From Saprospiraceae bacterium (GTDB lineage Bacteria; Bacteroidota; Bacteroidia; Chitinophagales; Saprospiraceae): DNA of 64,000 nt. The notes below the pieces were generated by a model. It was given only the letters and a program-made list of their open reading frames with translations, did not search any database and was not told the DNA's origin. The stretch covers positions 292,739 to 356,738 of the forward strand of contig JAHDFP010000003.1 of NCBI GenBank assembly GCA_020628095.1. The letters run 5' to 3'. Both the position numbers and the translations under genes were made by a program. This document shows, in pieces, positions 36,943-46,189 of this stretch. Every line of letters begins with the position of its first letter. Within the stretch, counting starts at the first letter, position 1.

Positions 36943-39252
36943 CTAAGACCAATCTTTGAGTGCTATAGGAGCGGCTACTAACTCGTCAGGAATAGCAAAG
37001 GCATCCACAAAGCTCAAGGCATGCGGTTTGATGTCTTGATATAGTTTAGATAGCATACGTCTGATGGCTTTGGTTTTGTTTCCTTCCATATAATCCGACT
37101 CCAGGTACCAGCCCTTATTATCATGTATGGTTTCGAGCGCGTAGACTTGTACCAGCGTGGTCATGGCCTTCTTAGTCGCAGGATCTTCTATTTTGTCCAC
37201 ATGATTATAGAATGACTGCAACGTAACTTGATCTATAAATGCATTCGCTAGATCAATGGTATGATTCTGAACTCGCAAGAAGGCCTCAAAAGCATCTGTG
37301 CCTCTCTTAAGATATTTCTGCATCCTTTCACTGAGAGTATGCAATGTCTTACGCTTTCTATAGTTGAACGCATGGAAATGAAACTTAGGATCTAGCAGAT
37401 GTTCTGCATCCGCATTACGACCGAATATAGGATTTAGCTCGTATACATCATGTTTGGCTTTTCTATAGAGATACTTGATAACGGCCCTGTAGCCGTCATT
37501 ATGGAATGATTGCTTGAACTCCGTTAATAATCCCTTCGCCACTAGCTGCATAAGCACCGTATTATCTCCCTCGAAAGTGGTGTATATGTCCGTATCCGCT
37601 TTGAGTGTCGCAAATCTATTTTCGAATAAATATCCTTTACCACCACAAGCCTCACGGCATTCTTGTATGGTTTGAGTTGTTTGCCAGGTAGCTTTGGCTT
37701 TCAGGCCAGCAGCGAGTGTTTCTATTTCTCGAGTTTCTTCTTCTGTGGCGTGTTTATATTTCTCAGCTAAGTCCCTTAGGGCAAAATTGTAAGCATAAGT
37801 CTTAGCCAGCAATGGGAAAAGTCTTTTTTGGTGCGTCGGATAATCTATGATTCTGACTTCTTCGCCATTCTTAGCTGTGAACTGTTTTCTTTTATAAGCA
37901 TATTTAAGCGCTATGGTGAGGGCTGTCTTGGAGGCATTGATACCTAATAATCCGACACAGATCCTACCGACAACCAATGCACCGAGCATGGTAAAAAATC
38001 GTTTAGACGGATTGGCTATTTGACTTTCGTAGACGCCTTCTTCTGTAATATTTCCATATCTATTCAGTAAATTTTCTGCTGGTACGCGTACATTATCAAA
38101 CCAAAGTCGACCATTATCCACACCATTAAGTCCCAGTTTATATCCGCAGTCTTCTATTTTAACACCTTTCAGCACTTGCCCATTTTCATCTCTGACGGGT
38201 ACGAGTACTGTGTGTACTCCATGATTTTCTCCATCTACAATAAGTTGTGCGAATACGGCGGCCATAGAACAATGCATGGCATTACCGATGTACTCTTTGC
38301 CAGAAGAATATTCAGGAGAGTGAATTACTATTTCTTTAGTGCCATGATCGTACGTGGCGGTCGTCTCTAGTCCCTTGACATCTGAGCCGTGACCTGTCTC
38401 TGTCATGGCAAAACATCCTAACAATTCTCCTTTATGTAGTTTTTCTACATATTTTTTATGATGTTTTTCTGTACCTAACATATAGACCGCTCCTCCAAAT
38501 AATCCGATCTGCACACCAAACTTAATCGCCAAACTAGGATCGCCATATCCCAGCATCTCAAAAACCGCAATATGATCTCCCTGTCTATCATGACCTCCAT
38601 ACTCTTTAGGAAAAGCATAGCCCGCTAAGCCTTGCTCGCATAGTGCCTTGAGTTGATCTAATATTCTAATGCGATACTTGTCTTTGTCAAATTCTGGTTT
38701 TAGCGCAAAATGTGGATCTCTTAATAGCTTCCTTACTCTGTCTTTAGTTTCTGTATATGGTGCATCCAGCACTTCTTTTAGTATCGCTGTATCAAATTTG
38801 GAATTCTCATCCGCTAAAGCTCTCCCGTTAGGGAATAATCTATTAAGAAGTAGTTTTTCGCTTTCTGCAGATAGGCCCAAGGCACCATGAAGATCATGCA
38901 ATGCATCATTGGCCTGTGCACGCTCCCCATTTTTAAATCCGACATTGTTATCCGCTATCTCTAGCCCCATTTTTACAAGGGATATTTTTTCGTTTTCCGA
39001 AAACTCTTTCGCCGCTTTTTTGAGTGCATTATTCCATTGTCTGAACTCTCGATCTGAAGGTGGATTCTGCGGATCTGACCAATGTATAAGATACTTTTTC
39101 TCTTCCTCGGTCAAGAAAGGTATATCTTGGATTTTACCATGTATTATTTTCATCTCCGAAGGACTGAGCACGGAGTCTGACCACCCGACATAGAGCATGG
39201 GCAGAATACTAAGAATATTGGAGGAGAGTTTGTCTATGTTTTGTGTGGACAT
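36943..39252 (-). CDS. Acyl-CoA dehydrogenase/oxidase-like flavoprotein
   Basis: The 769-residue protein is longer than classical acyl-CoA dehydrogenases (~380-600) and resembles acyl-CoA oxidase-type members. It has a helical N-terminal extension (about residues 1-150), then the flavoprotein core: LLGCFAMTETGHGSDVKGLETTATYD (FAD and substrate region), GLNGVDNGRLWFDNVRVP, and ACGGKGYLFENRFATLKADTDIY in the C-terminal helical domain. A second helical tail follows. It oxidises acyl-CoA at the alpha-beta bond. The electron acceptor, oxygen or ETF, is not clear. It is 5 bases after the GNAT gene on the same strand. Confidence 0.88.
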   Translation of the reverse strand: MSTQNIDKLSSNILSILPMLYVGWSDSVLSPSEMKIIHGKIQDIPFLTEEEKKYLIHWSDPQNPPSDREFRQWNNALKKAAKEFSENEKISLVKMGLEIADNNVGFKNGERAQANDALHDLHGALGLSAESEKLLLNRLFPNGRALADENSKFDTAILKEVLDAPYTETKDRVRKLLRDPHFALKPEFDKDKYRIRILDQLKALCEQGLAGYAFPKEYGGHDRQGDHIAVFEMLGYGDPSLAIKFGVQIGLFGGAVYMLGTEKHHKKYVEKLHKGELLGCFAMTETGHGSDVKGLETTATYDHGTKEIVIHSPEYSSGKEYIGNAMHCSMAAVFAQLIVDGENHGVHTVLVPVRDENGQVLKGVKIEDCGYKLGLNGVDNGRLWFDNVRVPAENLLNRYGNITEEGVYESQIANPSKRFFTMLGALVVGRICVGLLGINASKTALTIALKYAYKRKQFTAKNGEEVRIIDYPTHQKRLFPLLAKTYAYNFALRDLAEKYKHATEEETREIETLAAGLKAKATWQTTQTIQECREACGGKGYLFENRFATLKADTDIYTTFEGDNTVLMQLVAKGLLTEFKQSFHNDGYRAVIKYLYRKAKHDVYELNPIFGRNADAEHLLDPKFHFHAFNYRKRKTLHTLSERMQKYLKRGTDAFEAFLRVQNHTIDLANAFIDQVTLQSFYNHVDKIEDPATKKAMTTLVQVYALETIHDNKGWYLESDYMEGNKTKAIRRMLSKLYQDIKPHALSFVDAFAIPDELVAAPIALKDWS

Positions 39253-39257
39253 ATCTT

Positions 39258-39704
39258 TTATATATTATTTTCCCAGAAATAGAAGTTGTTCTCTTCTAAA
39301 TGAAAGTCTGTTTTCAAATACAGCTGATTTCCTATATGATTACTCGTCTCTGTTTCCAACAACAGACCACAGCCATTAGTTGCAGAACAATGCTCTTTAC
39401 ATCTGTCAATTAACATTTTGGAAATGCCCTGACCTCTATACTTACTTTCTACGTATAAATCATTAAGTATCCACAGTCGCTGCATTCTGACCGAAGAAAA
39501 AGAAGGATAGAGCTGTACAAATCCCGTTAATTCTTCATTTTTATTTATTGCAACATAGATTACGGAGTCTTTTTGTTGTATTCTTTTAGCTATAAATTCT
39601 TTCGCAGCGATGAGATCGGCGTCTTTTCTGTAGAAGACTCGATATCCATCGAAAAGAACTGATAACTTGTCGAGATCGTTAATGGTTGCCTCTCTTATGT
39701 TCAT
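39258..39704 (-). CDS. GNAT family N-acetyltransferase
   Basis: The 148-residue protein has the GNAT acetyl-CoA motif ESKYRGQGISKMLIDRC preceded by strand LWILNDLYVE, and the terminal segment HLEENNFYFWENNI. Substrate unknown. It is upstream of the acyl-CoA dehydrogenase gene with a 5-base gap and 63 bases downstream of ddl, all on the minus strand. Confidence 0.9.
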   Translation of the reverse strand: MNIREATINDLDKLSVLFDGYRVFYRKDADLIAAKEFIAKRIQQKDSVIYVAINKNEELTGFVQLYPSFSSVRMQRLWILNDLYVESKYRGQGISKMLIDRCKEHCSATNGCGLLLETETSNHIGNQLYLKTDFHLEENNFYFWENNI

Positions 39705-39767
39705 GTACTTTTGGTTTCTGACGGAATAATCCTCTATTGAGTTTTATCTATTTAGTTAAAAGAAACA

Positions 39768-40853
39768 TTATTGATCCAGTAGATTATTTTGGACCCGATG
39801 CTCCTCTATAGCTAAATCTATAAGCTCTGATATAAGTTCTGTTTGACTCTTACCACTGTATTCCCAGAGCTTGGGATACATGCTAATATTGGTAAATCCA
39901 GGAATGGTATTTATCTCATTGATTATGAGGTCATTTTCTGGGGTGAAGAACATGTCGACACGTGCCATACCTCTGCACTCGAGGACGGTAAATGTTTTTA
40001 TAGAAAGAGTCTGTATCGCTTTGATTTGATCGTCTGATAATTCTGCGGGTATTTTGAGCTTGGCCCCGTGCTCATCTACATACTTGTTTTCGAAAGAATA
40101 AAAGTTGTCCTTAGGTATTATTTCTCCGGGGATCGATGCTTGCGGACTTTCATTGCCTAGTACGGCGCATTCTATCTCTCTTCCTGTAATTCTTTTTTCT
40201 ATGAGTACTTTACGATCATATTGTAATGCCCGTCTGAGTCCTTTCCAGAATTGCTCTTCGTTTTCTACATATTCCACGCCTATAGACGAACCTAGATTGG
40301 CAGGTTTGATAAAAAGCTCCGCACCGAGCAGGGATACGATCTTGTTATAATTGGCGTTATCCGCATGATGCCTTACAGTGACACCTTCTGCCACCTTGAT
40401 GCCTGCATCTCTTAGGATGCGTTTCATCATGTCTTTATCCATACCTACGGCAGACCCTATGATGCCGCACCCCACACATGGCAGATTGGCCAACTTAGCA
40501 AACCCTTGTACAGAGCCATCTTCGCCATAGTTACCATGTAAGACGGGAAACAGGACATCTATACTTAATATATCTTGACCTGTATCGGCAGAGATTAGTT
40601 TGTGGTGGTTGGTGTTTTGAGATATAAGTATCGGATTGGAATTTTGTGTTAGCTCTATGGTCAATGGATTTTTTTCATTCATTAATGATAGGGACTCATC
40701 ATTCTGATGCCATTGTCCTTGCTTATCTATGCCTATAAGTATGGGCTCATATTTCTGCTTATCTATAGATCTGAATATGTTTTGAGCAGATAATAATGAT
40801 ATGTTATGTTCTGGAGATCGACCTCCAAAGAGGATGGCTACTTTTTTTTTCAA
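39768..40853 (-). CDS. ddl: D-alanine--D-alanine ligase
   Basis: The ATP-grasp enzyme makes the D-Ala-D-Ala dipeptide of peptidoglycan. Landmarks are KKKVAILFGGRSPEHNISL at the N-terminus, VLHGNYGEDGSVQGFA, the ATP-grasp lid region FIKPANLGSSIGVEYV and the metal site INEINTIPGFTNISMYPKL. I place the start at the TTG at 40853, which gives LKKKVAILFGG, the family's normal beginning. The ATG at 40892 would add 13 residues without homology and remains possible. Length from the TTG is 361 residues. Confidence 0.94.
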   Translation of the reverse strand: MKKKVAILFGGRSPEHNISLLSAQNIFRSIDKQKYEPILIGIDKQGQWHQNDESLSLMNEKNPLTIELTQNSNPILISQNTNHHKLISADTGQDILSIDVLFPVLHGNYGEDGSVQGFAKLANLPCVGCGIIGSAVGMDKDMMKRILRDAGIKVAEGVTVRHHADNANYNKIVSLLGAELFIKPANLGSSIGVEYVENEEQFWKGLRRALQYDRKVLIEKRITGREIECAVLGNESPQASIPGEIIPKDNFYSFENKYVDEHGAKLKIPAELSDDQIKAIQTLSIKTFTVLECRGMARVDMFFTPENDLIINEINTIPGFTNISMYPKLWEYSGKSQTELISELIDLAIEEHRVQNNLLDQ

Positions 40854-40987
40854 TCCTTTGGCTTTGCATGCAAAATTAAAAACTATAAACACCTCTTGCT
40901 ATGCTCACCGCCAAAAGAAATCAAGGTTTGATTTTGGAATACAAAAAGCTGCGAGACTGAAAGGAAATTATTCTTTAGAGCATAAAA

Positions 40988-41010
40988 AAAGGGACTCAAT
41001 GAGTCCCTTT
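40988..41010 (-). terminator. Terminator of the RRM gene
   Basis: AAAGGGACTC / GAGTCCCTTT form a 10-bp stem with an AAT loop. Read on the minus strand it is followed by a run of seven T, so it ends the RNA-binding protein gene lying 30 bases away. Confidence 0.85.
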
Positions 41011-41039
41011 ATGATAGTATATCTTAGAAAAATTAATTC

Positions 41040-41312
41040 TTAATATCTTCTTCTATCATTTCTGTTGTTTTCTCGGGGTTGAGCCACTTTGACAACAATA
41101 TCTCTACCATCTAAGCTAGATTCGTTGAGATTGTTGATCGCGCTGTGACCTTCATCCTCATTAGGCATTTCTACGAAGCCATATCCTTTAGATCTGTTCG
41201 TAAACTTGTCCTGAATGATTTTGACTGATTCAACAGTACCAAAAGCCTCAAAAGCATCCCTTAAGGTGTCTTCTGACGTGCTAAAATTCAATTTTGCTAC
41301 AAAAATATTCAT
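41040..41312 (-). CDS. RNA-binding protein (single RRM)
   Basis: The 90-residue protein is one RRM domain: RNP2 NIFVAKLNF at the start and RNP1 RSKGYGFVEM near residue 50, followed by a basic tail (RENNRNDRRRY). Such small RRM proteins in bacteria bind single-stranded RNA and are often cold-responsive. The 156 bases upstream, to merC, show no clear structure. Monocistronic with its own terminator. Confidence 0.93.
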   Translation of the reverse strand: MNIFVAKLNFSTSEDTLRDAFEAFGTVESVKIIQDKFTNRSKGYGFVEMPNEDEGHSAINNLNESSLDGRDIVVKVAQPRENNRNDRRRY

Positions 41313-41468
41313 GATTAAAAGTTGTGTAGATTAATATAAAGAGCAAAATCTTACCTTAACACAGAAGAATGAGAAAGTGCTAAATACATAAAATACAGGT
41401 TAATAAAATTAAGTGAACCTAAAAGCCAGATTCATTTTATATAATCATACAAAGGTCAGATTAGTTCC

Positions 41469-41864
41469 TTAATGTTCCAAATGTCTGTGAAAGAAAAAAT
41501 TGACTAGATGTGCAGAGGCAATCATAATACCCCCAAGTACCACGGTATACGTACTGTATTCTCCTAAAAAATGGTGGAAAACCACTAGTAAAAGGCCCAA
41601 ACAGCAGGTAAAAAACACTTTAAATGATACAATTCCCTCGAAATAGCCTTTGATAATTGATTTGTAGACGAAATACAAGGTCATACTTATCATGACAACC
41701 TCAAATAGAGGTGATGCAAACCAATTATGCGAACCGATAACGCCTGCTGAGAAGAAAATGGGTAACATTGCACAGTGTATTGCACAGGCGATGGATAATG
41801 TACTACCCCATAGGTCACTATTCTTTAGTATATTCTTCAAGTTACAAATGCAATGCTGTTGCAA
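41469..41864 (-). CDS. MerC domain-containing membrane protein
   Basis: The 131-residue protein has four membrane helices and the metal-binding CAIHC motif (27-31) in helix 1, with GLLLVVFHHFLGEY later. MerC proteins move Hg2+ or other soft metals across the inner membrane. In this phylum they are often found beside fur/zur genes, as here. The annotated ATG overlaps a TATATTTG promoter-like box, so the real start may be the in-frame TTG at 41840, giving LKNILKNSDLWG. Confidence 0.82.
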   Translation of the reverse strand: MQQHCICNLKNILKNSDLWGSTLSIACAIHCAMLPIFFSAGVIGSHNWFASPLFEVVMISMTLYFVYKSIIKGYFEGIVSFKVFFTCCLGLLLVVFHHFLGEYSTYTVVLGGIMIASAHLVNFFFHRHLEH

Positions 41865-41890
41865 ATATAAATCAATTAAACGTACTTTTG
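41859..41890 (+). promoter_or_regulatory. Bacteroidota-type promoter for fur
   Basis: TTG (41859-41861) and TACTTTTG (41883-41890), separated by 21 bases, match the phylum's -33/-7 arrangement. The -7 box ends only 5 bases before the fur ATG at 41896, which predicts a leaderless or nearly leaderless message. It overlaps the merC control region, so Fur could repress both. Confidence 0.45.
41862..41869 (-). promoter_or_regulatory. Possible -7 box for merC
   Basis: On the minus strand this reads TATATTTG, an exact TAnnTTTG match. It overlaps the ATG usually assigned to merC and lies 22 bases before an alternative TTG start. Only a weak -33 candidate is seen. Confidence 0.35.
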
Positions 41891-41895
41891 TTCAT

Positions 41896-42312
41896 ATGAG
41901 TCAAAAAGCAGAAGACTTATTATTGTCTAAGTCCATAAGGAAGACACCATTCCGTGTAAAAGTCCTCGATATATTTATGAGTAATAGATCTCAGGCGATG
42001 GATACGGCTATGGTCGAGCAACGTTTAGATGACTTTGATCGCATTACGCTCTATCGTACAATCAAAAAATTTGAAGAAGAAGGAATAATACATCAGGCGA
42101 TAGATGGGACTAACGAAAAAAAGTATGCCTTATGTGGCGAAAAGTGCTCTAGCCATAATCATACTGATAATCATGCCCATTTTGTTTGTTCTTCCTGCTC
42201 TCAGACTTCATGTATAGAATATACCATACCTAATATTTCGGCTCCCGCGGAGTACCAAGTAGATCAAGTTCATATTGCGCTAAAGGGTATTTGTCCAAGC
42301 TGTCAAGCTTAG
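41896..42312 (+). CDS. Fur family metal-responsive transcriptional repressor
   Basis: The 138-residue protein has a winged helix (TPFRVKVLDIFMSNRSQAMD, then DRITLYRTIKKFEEEGIIHQA). The regulatory domain has the His/Cys metal sites SSHNHTDNHAHFVCSSCSQT and a final GICPSCQA; the two CxxC pairs form the structural zinc site. It is more Zur- or Fur-like than PerR by inspection, and the metal cannot be fixed. The longer open frame back to 41692 has no signal of coding and overlaps merC. MSQKAED is the correct start. It is divergent from merC with 31 bases between starts. Confidence 0.92.
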   Translation: MSQKAEDLLLSKSIRKTPFRVKVLDIFMSNRSQAMDTAMVEQRLDDFDRITLYRTIKKFEEEGIIHQAIDGTNEKKYALCGEKCSSHNHTDNHAHFVCSSCSQTSCIEYTIPNISAPAEYQVDQVHIALKGICPSCQA

Positions 42313-42579
42313 ATCTTTCGATTTTTACTTTTCTAATTAAAGGAGAATAGCCTTTGGAGGTGTTTTAACACCCAAGTATCTCAATACGCTCTAGAGCTTA
42401 GATAATACTTTGTATTTCAATACAGTACACATACATAAATATTATCATCTGATTTCAAATCTAAATTGAAATATAATATTGCCATTAATAATTATTGAAG
42501 AATAATAATTTTTAATATATTAATTCTTTAAAATTTATCTTCGAATAATTCATTTCCTAAACAATAAACTGACTTCACA

Positions 42580-44706
42580 ATGGCAAAAACATCCAAAAAC
42601 ATCAGAAACATCTGTCTGCTTGGGCACTCGGGTAGCGGGAAGACCACCTTTGCAGAAACCATGTTATTTGAGGCAGGTGCGATTCCCAGAAAAGGTACAA
42701 TAGAAGGGAAAAATACAGTATCAGATTTTACCAATATAGAAAAGGACAGAGGCAACTCTGTTTTCAGCACGCTAATGCATGCTCACTGGAAAGACAGCAA
42801 GATTAATATCATAGATACTCCTGGATTGGACGATTTTATTGGAGAAGTTGTGTCCTCACTCAAGGTCGCTGACACTGGAGTTATACTTATCAATGCATCT
42901 CAAGGCGTAGAAGTCAGTACAGAATTGGTTTGGGAATATGTAGATCAATTTAGCACGCCAGCCATGTTCGTCATTAATCAGATGGATCACGAAAAAGCGG
43001 ATTATGATAGTGCATTGGAACAAATGAAATCTAGATTTGGGAATAAAGTTCTTCCTATCCAATATCCTATAAATCAAGGCGAAGGATTTAATAAAATAGT
43101 GGATGCACTTCGTATGACGATGTATGTATTCCCAGATGGCGGAGGCAAGCCAGAAAAACAAGACATCCCAGAGTCAGAGATGCCTCGCGCCCAAGAATTA
43201 CATAATCTTCTGGTAGAAGCCGCCGCAGAAAATGAAGAAGGCCTGATGGAAAAGTTTTTCGAAAATGGCACATTGAACGAGGAGGATCTTGCCACTGGGC
43301 TGACCATTGCACTGGCTAACCAGCAGATTTATCCCGTATTTATATGTAGCTCTGAGCGCAACATGGGAAGTGGTCGTATCATGGGATTCATTAATGATAT
43401 TGCACCATCACCAGTCGATAGGTCAGCCACTAAGTTAGCGGAAGGTGATGATCTCGCAGTAGATAGCAGTGGACCTAAATCATTATTTATATATAAATCT
43501 ATGTCCGAGCCGCAGGTGGGCATGGTCTCTTATTTTAAGGTATTCTCAGGTACGCTTAACAGTGGCGAGGACCTCATCAACCAACAAAATCAAAACACAG
43601 AGAGATTCAACCAAATATTTGTATCCAATGGAAAAATAAGATCAAATGTAGATTCTCTATTGGCAGGAGATCTTGGAGCGACGGTGAAGCTCAAAAACTC
43701 GCAGACTAACCATTCTCTCTCCGAAAAAGGAAAAACTATAATCGTAGAACCGATAACCTTCCCACTAGATAAAATAAGAGTTGCAGTCCGGCCTCCTGGC
43801 AAAAACGAAATGGAAAAACTGATGAAGGCCCTTAATCAGATTGCCGACGAAGACCCAACTCTCAAAGTGGAACAATCTGCCACGCTCAAACAAACATTAT
43901 TACATGGTCAAGGACAATTACACCTGGACCTAATAAAATATAGGATAGAAAAGGTCAATGGTATCACAATGGAATATGATAGACCGAAGATTGCCTACAG
44001 GGAAACTATCACGGCCAAAGCAGATGAAAGCTACAGACATAAGAAACAATCTGGCGGATCAGGGCAATTCGCTGAGGTACATCTGCGCATAGAGCCTTAC
44101 TACGAGGGTATGGCTGATCCAGCAGATCTGACCGTAAGAAATAGTGAGGTCGAATTTTTGCCTTGGGGAGGTAAGTTAGTCTTCTTATGGTGTATTGTCG
44201 GTGGATCTATAGACGCGAAGTATAGCAATGCTATCAAAAAAGGTATTATGAATAAGATGGAAGAAGGCCCTCTTACGGGTTCTAACTGTCAAAATATCCG
44301 AGTAAGCATATATGATGGTAAGATGCACAGTGTGGATTCCAATGATATGGCATTTATGTTGGCGGCGACACAGGCATTCAAGAGTGCTTTCCAGCAAGCC
44401 AGACCGCAGCTCATGGAGCCTATATATGATGTATCCATTTTATGTTCTGATGAGGTCATGGGAGATATAATGAGTGACCTACAATCTCGACGGGCCATTA
44501 TACAAGGTATAGAGGCAGAAGGTCATTATCAGAAAATAAAGGCTAAAGTACCATTGGCAGAAATGTATAAGTATAGCTCTACCCTAAGATCATTGAGTCA
44601 GGGACGTGCTAAGTTCAGCCGAATATTTAGCGAGTATGTTTCTGTGACTCCAGATCTACAAAAGACCTTAGTGCAAAACGCTAGTATGGAAGTGGTGGAA
44701 TCCTAG
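42580..44706 (+). CDS. Elongation factor G-like GTPase (EF-G2 type)
   Basis: The 708-residue translational GTPase has EF-G domains I-V: P-loop GHSGSGKTT, DTPG at about residue 75, NQMD in the G4 place, then domain II, and domain IV/V with KQSGGSGQFAEVHLRIEP and ALL-type C-terminal LRSLSQGRAKFSRIF. It is not the main EF-G. The switch-1 RGITI is replaced by RGNSVF, the normal DTPGHVDF has Leu in place of the catalytic His (DTPGLDDF), and NKxD is NQMD. Such EF-G-like proteins form a separate bacterial subfamily of unclear role. The 267-base leader is very AT-rich with no recognised element. Confidence 0.9.
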   Translation: MAKTSKNIRNICLLGHSGSGKTTFAETMLFEAGAIPRKGTIEGKNTVSDFTNIEKDRGNSVFSTLMHAHWKDSKINIIDTPGLDDFIGEVVSSLKVADTGVILINASQGVEVSTELVWEYVDQFSTPAMFVINQMDHEKADYDSALEQMKSRFGNKVLPIQYPINQGEGFNKIVDALRMTMYVFPDGGGKPEKQDIPESEMPRAQELHNLLVEAAAENEEGLMEKFFENGTLNEEDLATGLTIALANQQIYPVFICSSERNMGSGRIMGFINDIAPSPVDRSATKLAEGDDLAVDSSGPKSLFIYKSMSEPQVGMVSYFKVFSGTLNSGEDLINQQNQNTERFNQIFVSNGKIRSNVDSLLAGDLGATVKLKNSQTNHSLSEKGKTIIVEPITFPLDKIRVAVRPPGKNEMEKLMKALNQIADEDPTLKVEQSATLKQTLLHGQGQLHLDLIKYRIEKVNGITMEYDRPKIAYRETITAKADESYRHKKQSGGSGQFAEVHLRIEPYYEGMADPADLTVRNSEVEFLPWGGKLVFLWCIVGGSIDAKYSNAIKKGIMNKMEEGPLTGSNCQNIRVSIYDGKMHSVDSNDMAFMLAATQAFKSAFQQARPQLMEPIYDVSILCSDEVMGDIMSDLQSRRAIIQGIEAEGHYQKIKAKVPLAEMYKYSSTLRSLSQGRAKFSRIFSEYVSVTPDLQKTLVQNASMEVVES

Positions 44707-44732
44707 ATATCATTTGATATAGATTCTTTCTT

Positions 44733-44765
44733 AAAAAAGTCTTCGCTTCAAACGAGGACTTTTTT
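44733..44765 (+). terminator. Terminator after the EF-G-like gene
   Basis: AAAAAAGTCTTCG and CGAGGACTTTTTT form a 13-bp stem with one wobble pair and a CTTCAAA loop; the right arm ends in a T run. An ATG directly after it (44766) is in frame with the glycosyltransferase but is unlikely to be its start. Confidence 0.85.
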
Positions 44766-44828
44766 ATGTACTCTACAAGTTTTTATGGTTTTGTTCTCAG
44801 GAATATTTGCTGTATCCTTAAGTCGTAT

Positions 44829-45926
44829 ATGTCCAAGGTCAGAATAGGGTTCGATGCTAAGAGATTATTCTTCAATAGGGAAGGGCTAGGCAGTTATGCA
44901 AGGACTTTGATCCATGATATACTTACTTACCTTCCTGAATACGAGTTGCATCTATATACACCTGAGCTAAGACGTAATGAAATGACAGCGCCGATTATCG
45001 AACATCCCCAGGTCCAAGTGCACACACCAGAAAGGGGTTCTATGTTTTGGCGGTCCAAAGGAATGATAAGTGACCTAAGGCGCGATAACATTAATATATA
45101 TTGGGGACTCTCCAATGAACTACCTTACGGAATCAAAAAAGAAGGTATCCATACGATTGTCACAATCCATGATTTGATTCATCGTAAGTTCCCAGCACAA
45201 TTTAAGCTAGCGGATAGAATGGTCAATCGACTGAAATTTACTCATGCAACTCAAGCTAGTGATCTTATAATTGTTCCTTCTTCTAATACTAAGGACGATC
45301 TTTTATCTTATTATCCAGAGGCATCCTCTAAGACCAAGGTGATGTATCAATCTGTCAATCCCCAGATCAGACAAGCCACTAAGAATACTGGCCAAGGGGA
45401 ATACTTACTTTTCGTGGGAACAATTAATGAAAGAAAAAACCTTAAACTACTTATCCAGGCTCTAGGCAATATGAAATCTGAGGATAGGTATAAGGTCAAA
45501 GTTGTAGGAGAAGGCAAAAAATACAAAAGAGAATGCTTAGATATGATTGATGGCTTAGGATTGAGCGATCATTTTGATTTTGTATCTAATGTATCTACAG
45601 ATGAGTTGATCGTTTTATATCAGAATGCTAAGTGCTTAGTATTTCCTTCTCATTATGAAGGTTTTGGCATTCCTGCGATAGAAGCACTAACGCTTAATAT
45701 ACCCGTTATAATAAGCAACTCGACGTCACTACCGGAGATAATTGGACAACATGGCATTGTTATTGATAACTTTAGGGCAGAGACACTGACTAATGCCCTT
45801 TATCATATCAAGTCAAAAGAGTGTAGGTCAAAGACTCTTATTGGTGTAGAAGATCACATCAAGAAATTCGATCCGCAAACAATTACTTTACAAGTAAAAG
45901 GATTGATAGACAGTTTACTGAATTAG
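44829..45926 (+). CDS. Glycosyltransferase family 4 (GT-B) enzyme
   Basis: The 365-residue cytoplasmic or membrane-associated enzyme has the GT-B double Rossmann fold: N-terminal VRIGFDAKRLFFNREGLGSYA, then GTINERKNLKLLIQALG opening the C-terminal domain. The donor-site motif FPSHYEGFGIPAIEAL carries the E-x7-E type pattern. It transfers a sugar from a nucleotide donor in surface glycan synthesis. The start MSKVRIGF is 63 bases after an in-frame ATG that lies on the terminator and encodes a non-homologous tail. Confidence 0.92.
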   Translation: MSKVRIGFDAKRLFFNREGLGSYARTLIHDILTYLPEYELHLYTPELRRNEMTAPIIEHPQVQVHTPERGSMFWRSKGMISDLRRDNINIYWGLSNELPYGIKKEGIHTIVTIHDLIHRKFPAQFKLADRMVNRLKFTHATQASDLIIVPSSNTKDDLLSYYPEASSKTKVMYQSVNPQIRQATKNTGQGEYLLFVGTINERKNLKLLIQALGNMKSEDRYKVKVVGEGKKYKRECLDMIDGLGLSDHFDFVSNVSTDELIVLYQNAKCLVFPSHYEGFGIPAIEALTLNIPVIISNSTSLPEIIGQHGIVIDNFRAETLTNALYHIKSKECRSKTLIGVEDHIKKFDPQTITLQVKGLIDSLLN

Positions 45927-46023
45927 CTTTAATACGATTATAAGTTTAGGTTATAGCATAATATTTTTATATTGCATCAGCTTAAACGCTAAGAATAAAT
46001 CCAGGTTTCATTCTCATTATCTT

Positions 46024-46057
46024 GGGGTGATTTTCTCAAAAATCACCCCTTTTTTTA
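46024..46057 (+). terminator. Terminator after the glycosyltransferase
   Basis: GGGGTGATTTT and AAAATCACCCC form a perfect 11-bp stem with a short loop, followed by eight T. It isolates the giant surface protein gene; the 132 bases to its ATG are very AT-rich and contain no certain promoter. Confidence 0.9.
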
Positions 46058-46189
46058 TGCCCCTAATCAAAGGGCACTCAAAAAAATAAAATAACATATT
46101 ATAAATATTTTGATATATAAATAATTATAATGTGTATATTCGTGTAGAATAACCACTTATCCTGTTGGGTAAGTAACAAAAACTACACA

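Noticed and set aside
41692-41895. N-terminal extension of Fur
   Set aside because: It overlaps merC on the opposite strand, has no homology to Fur and places 68 extra residues before the winged helix.
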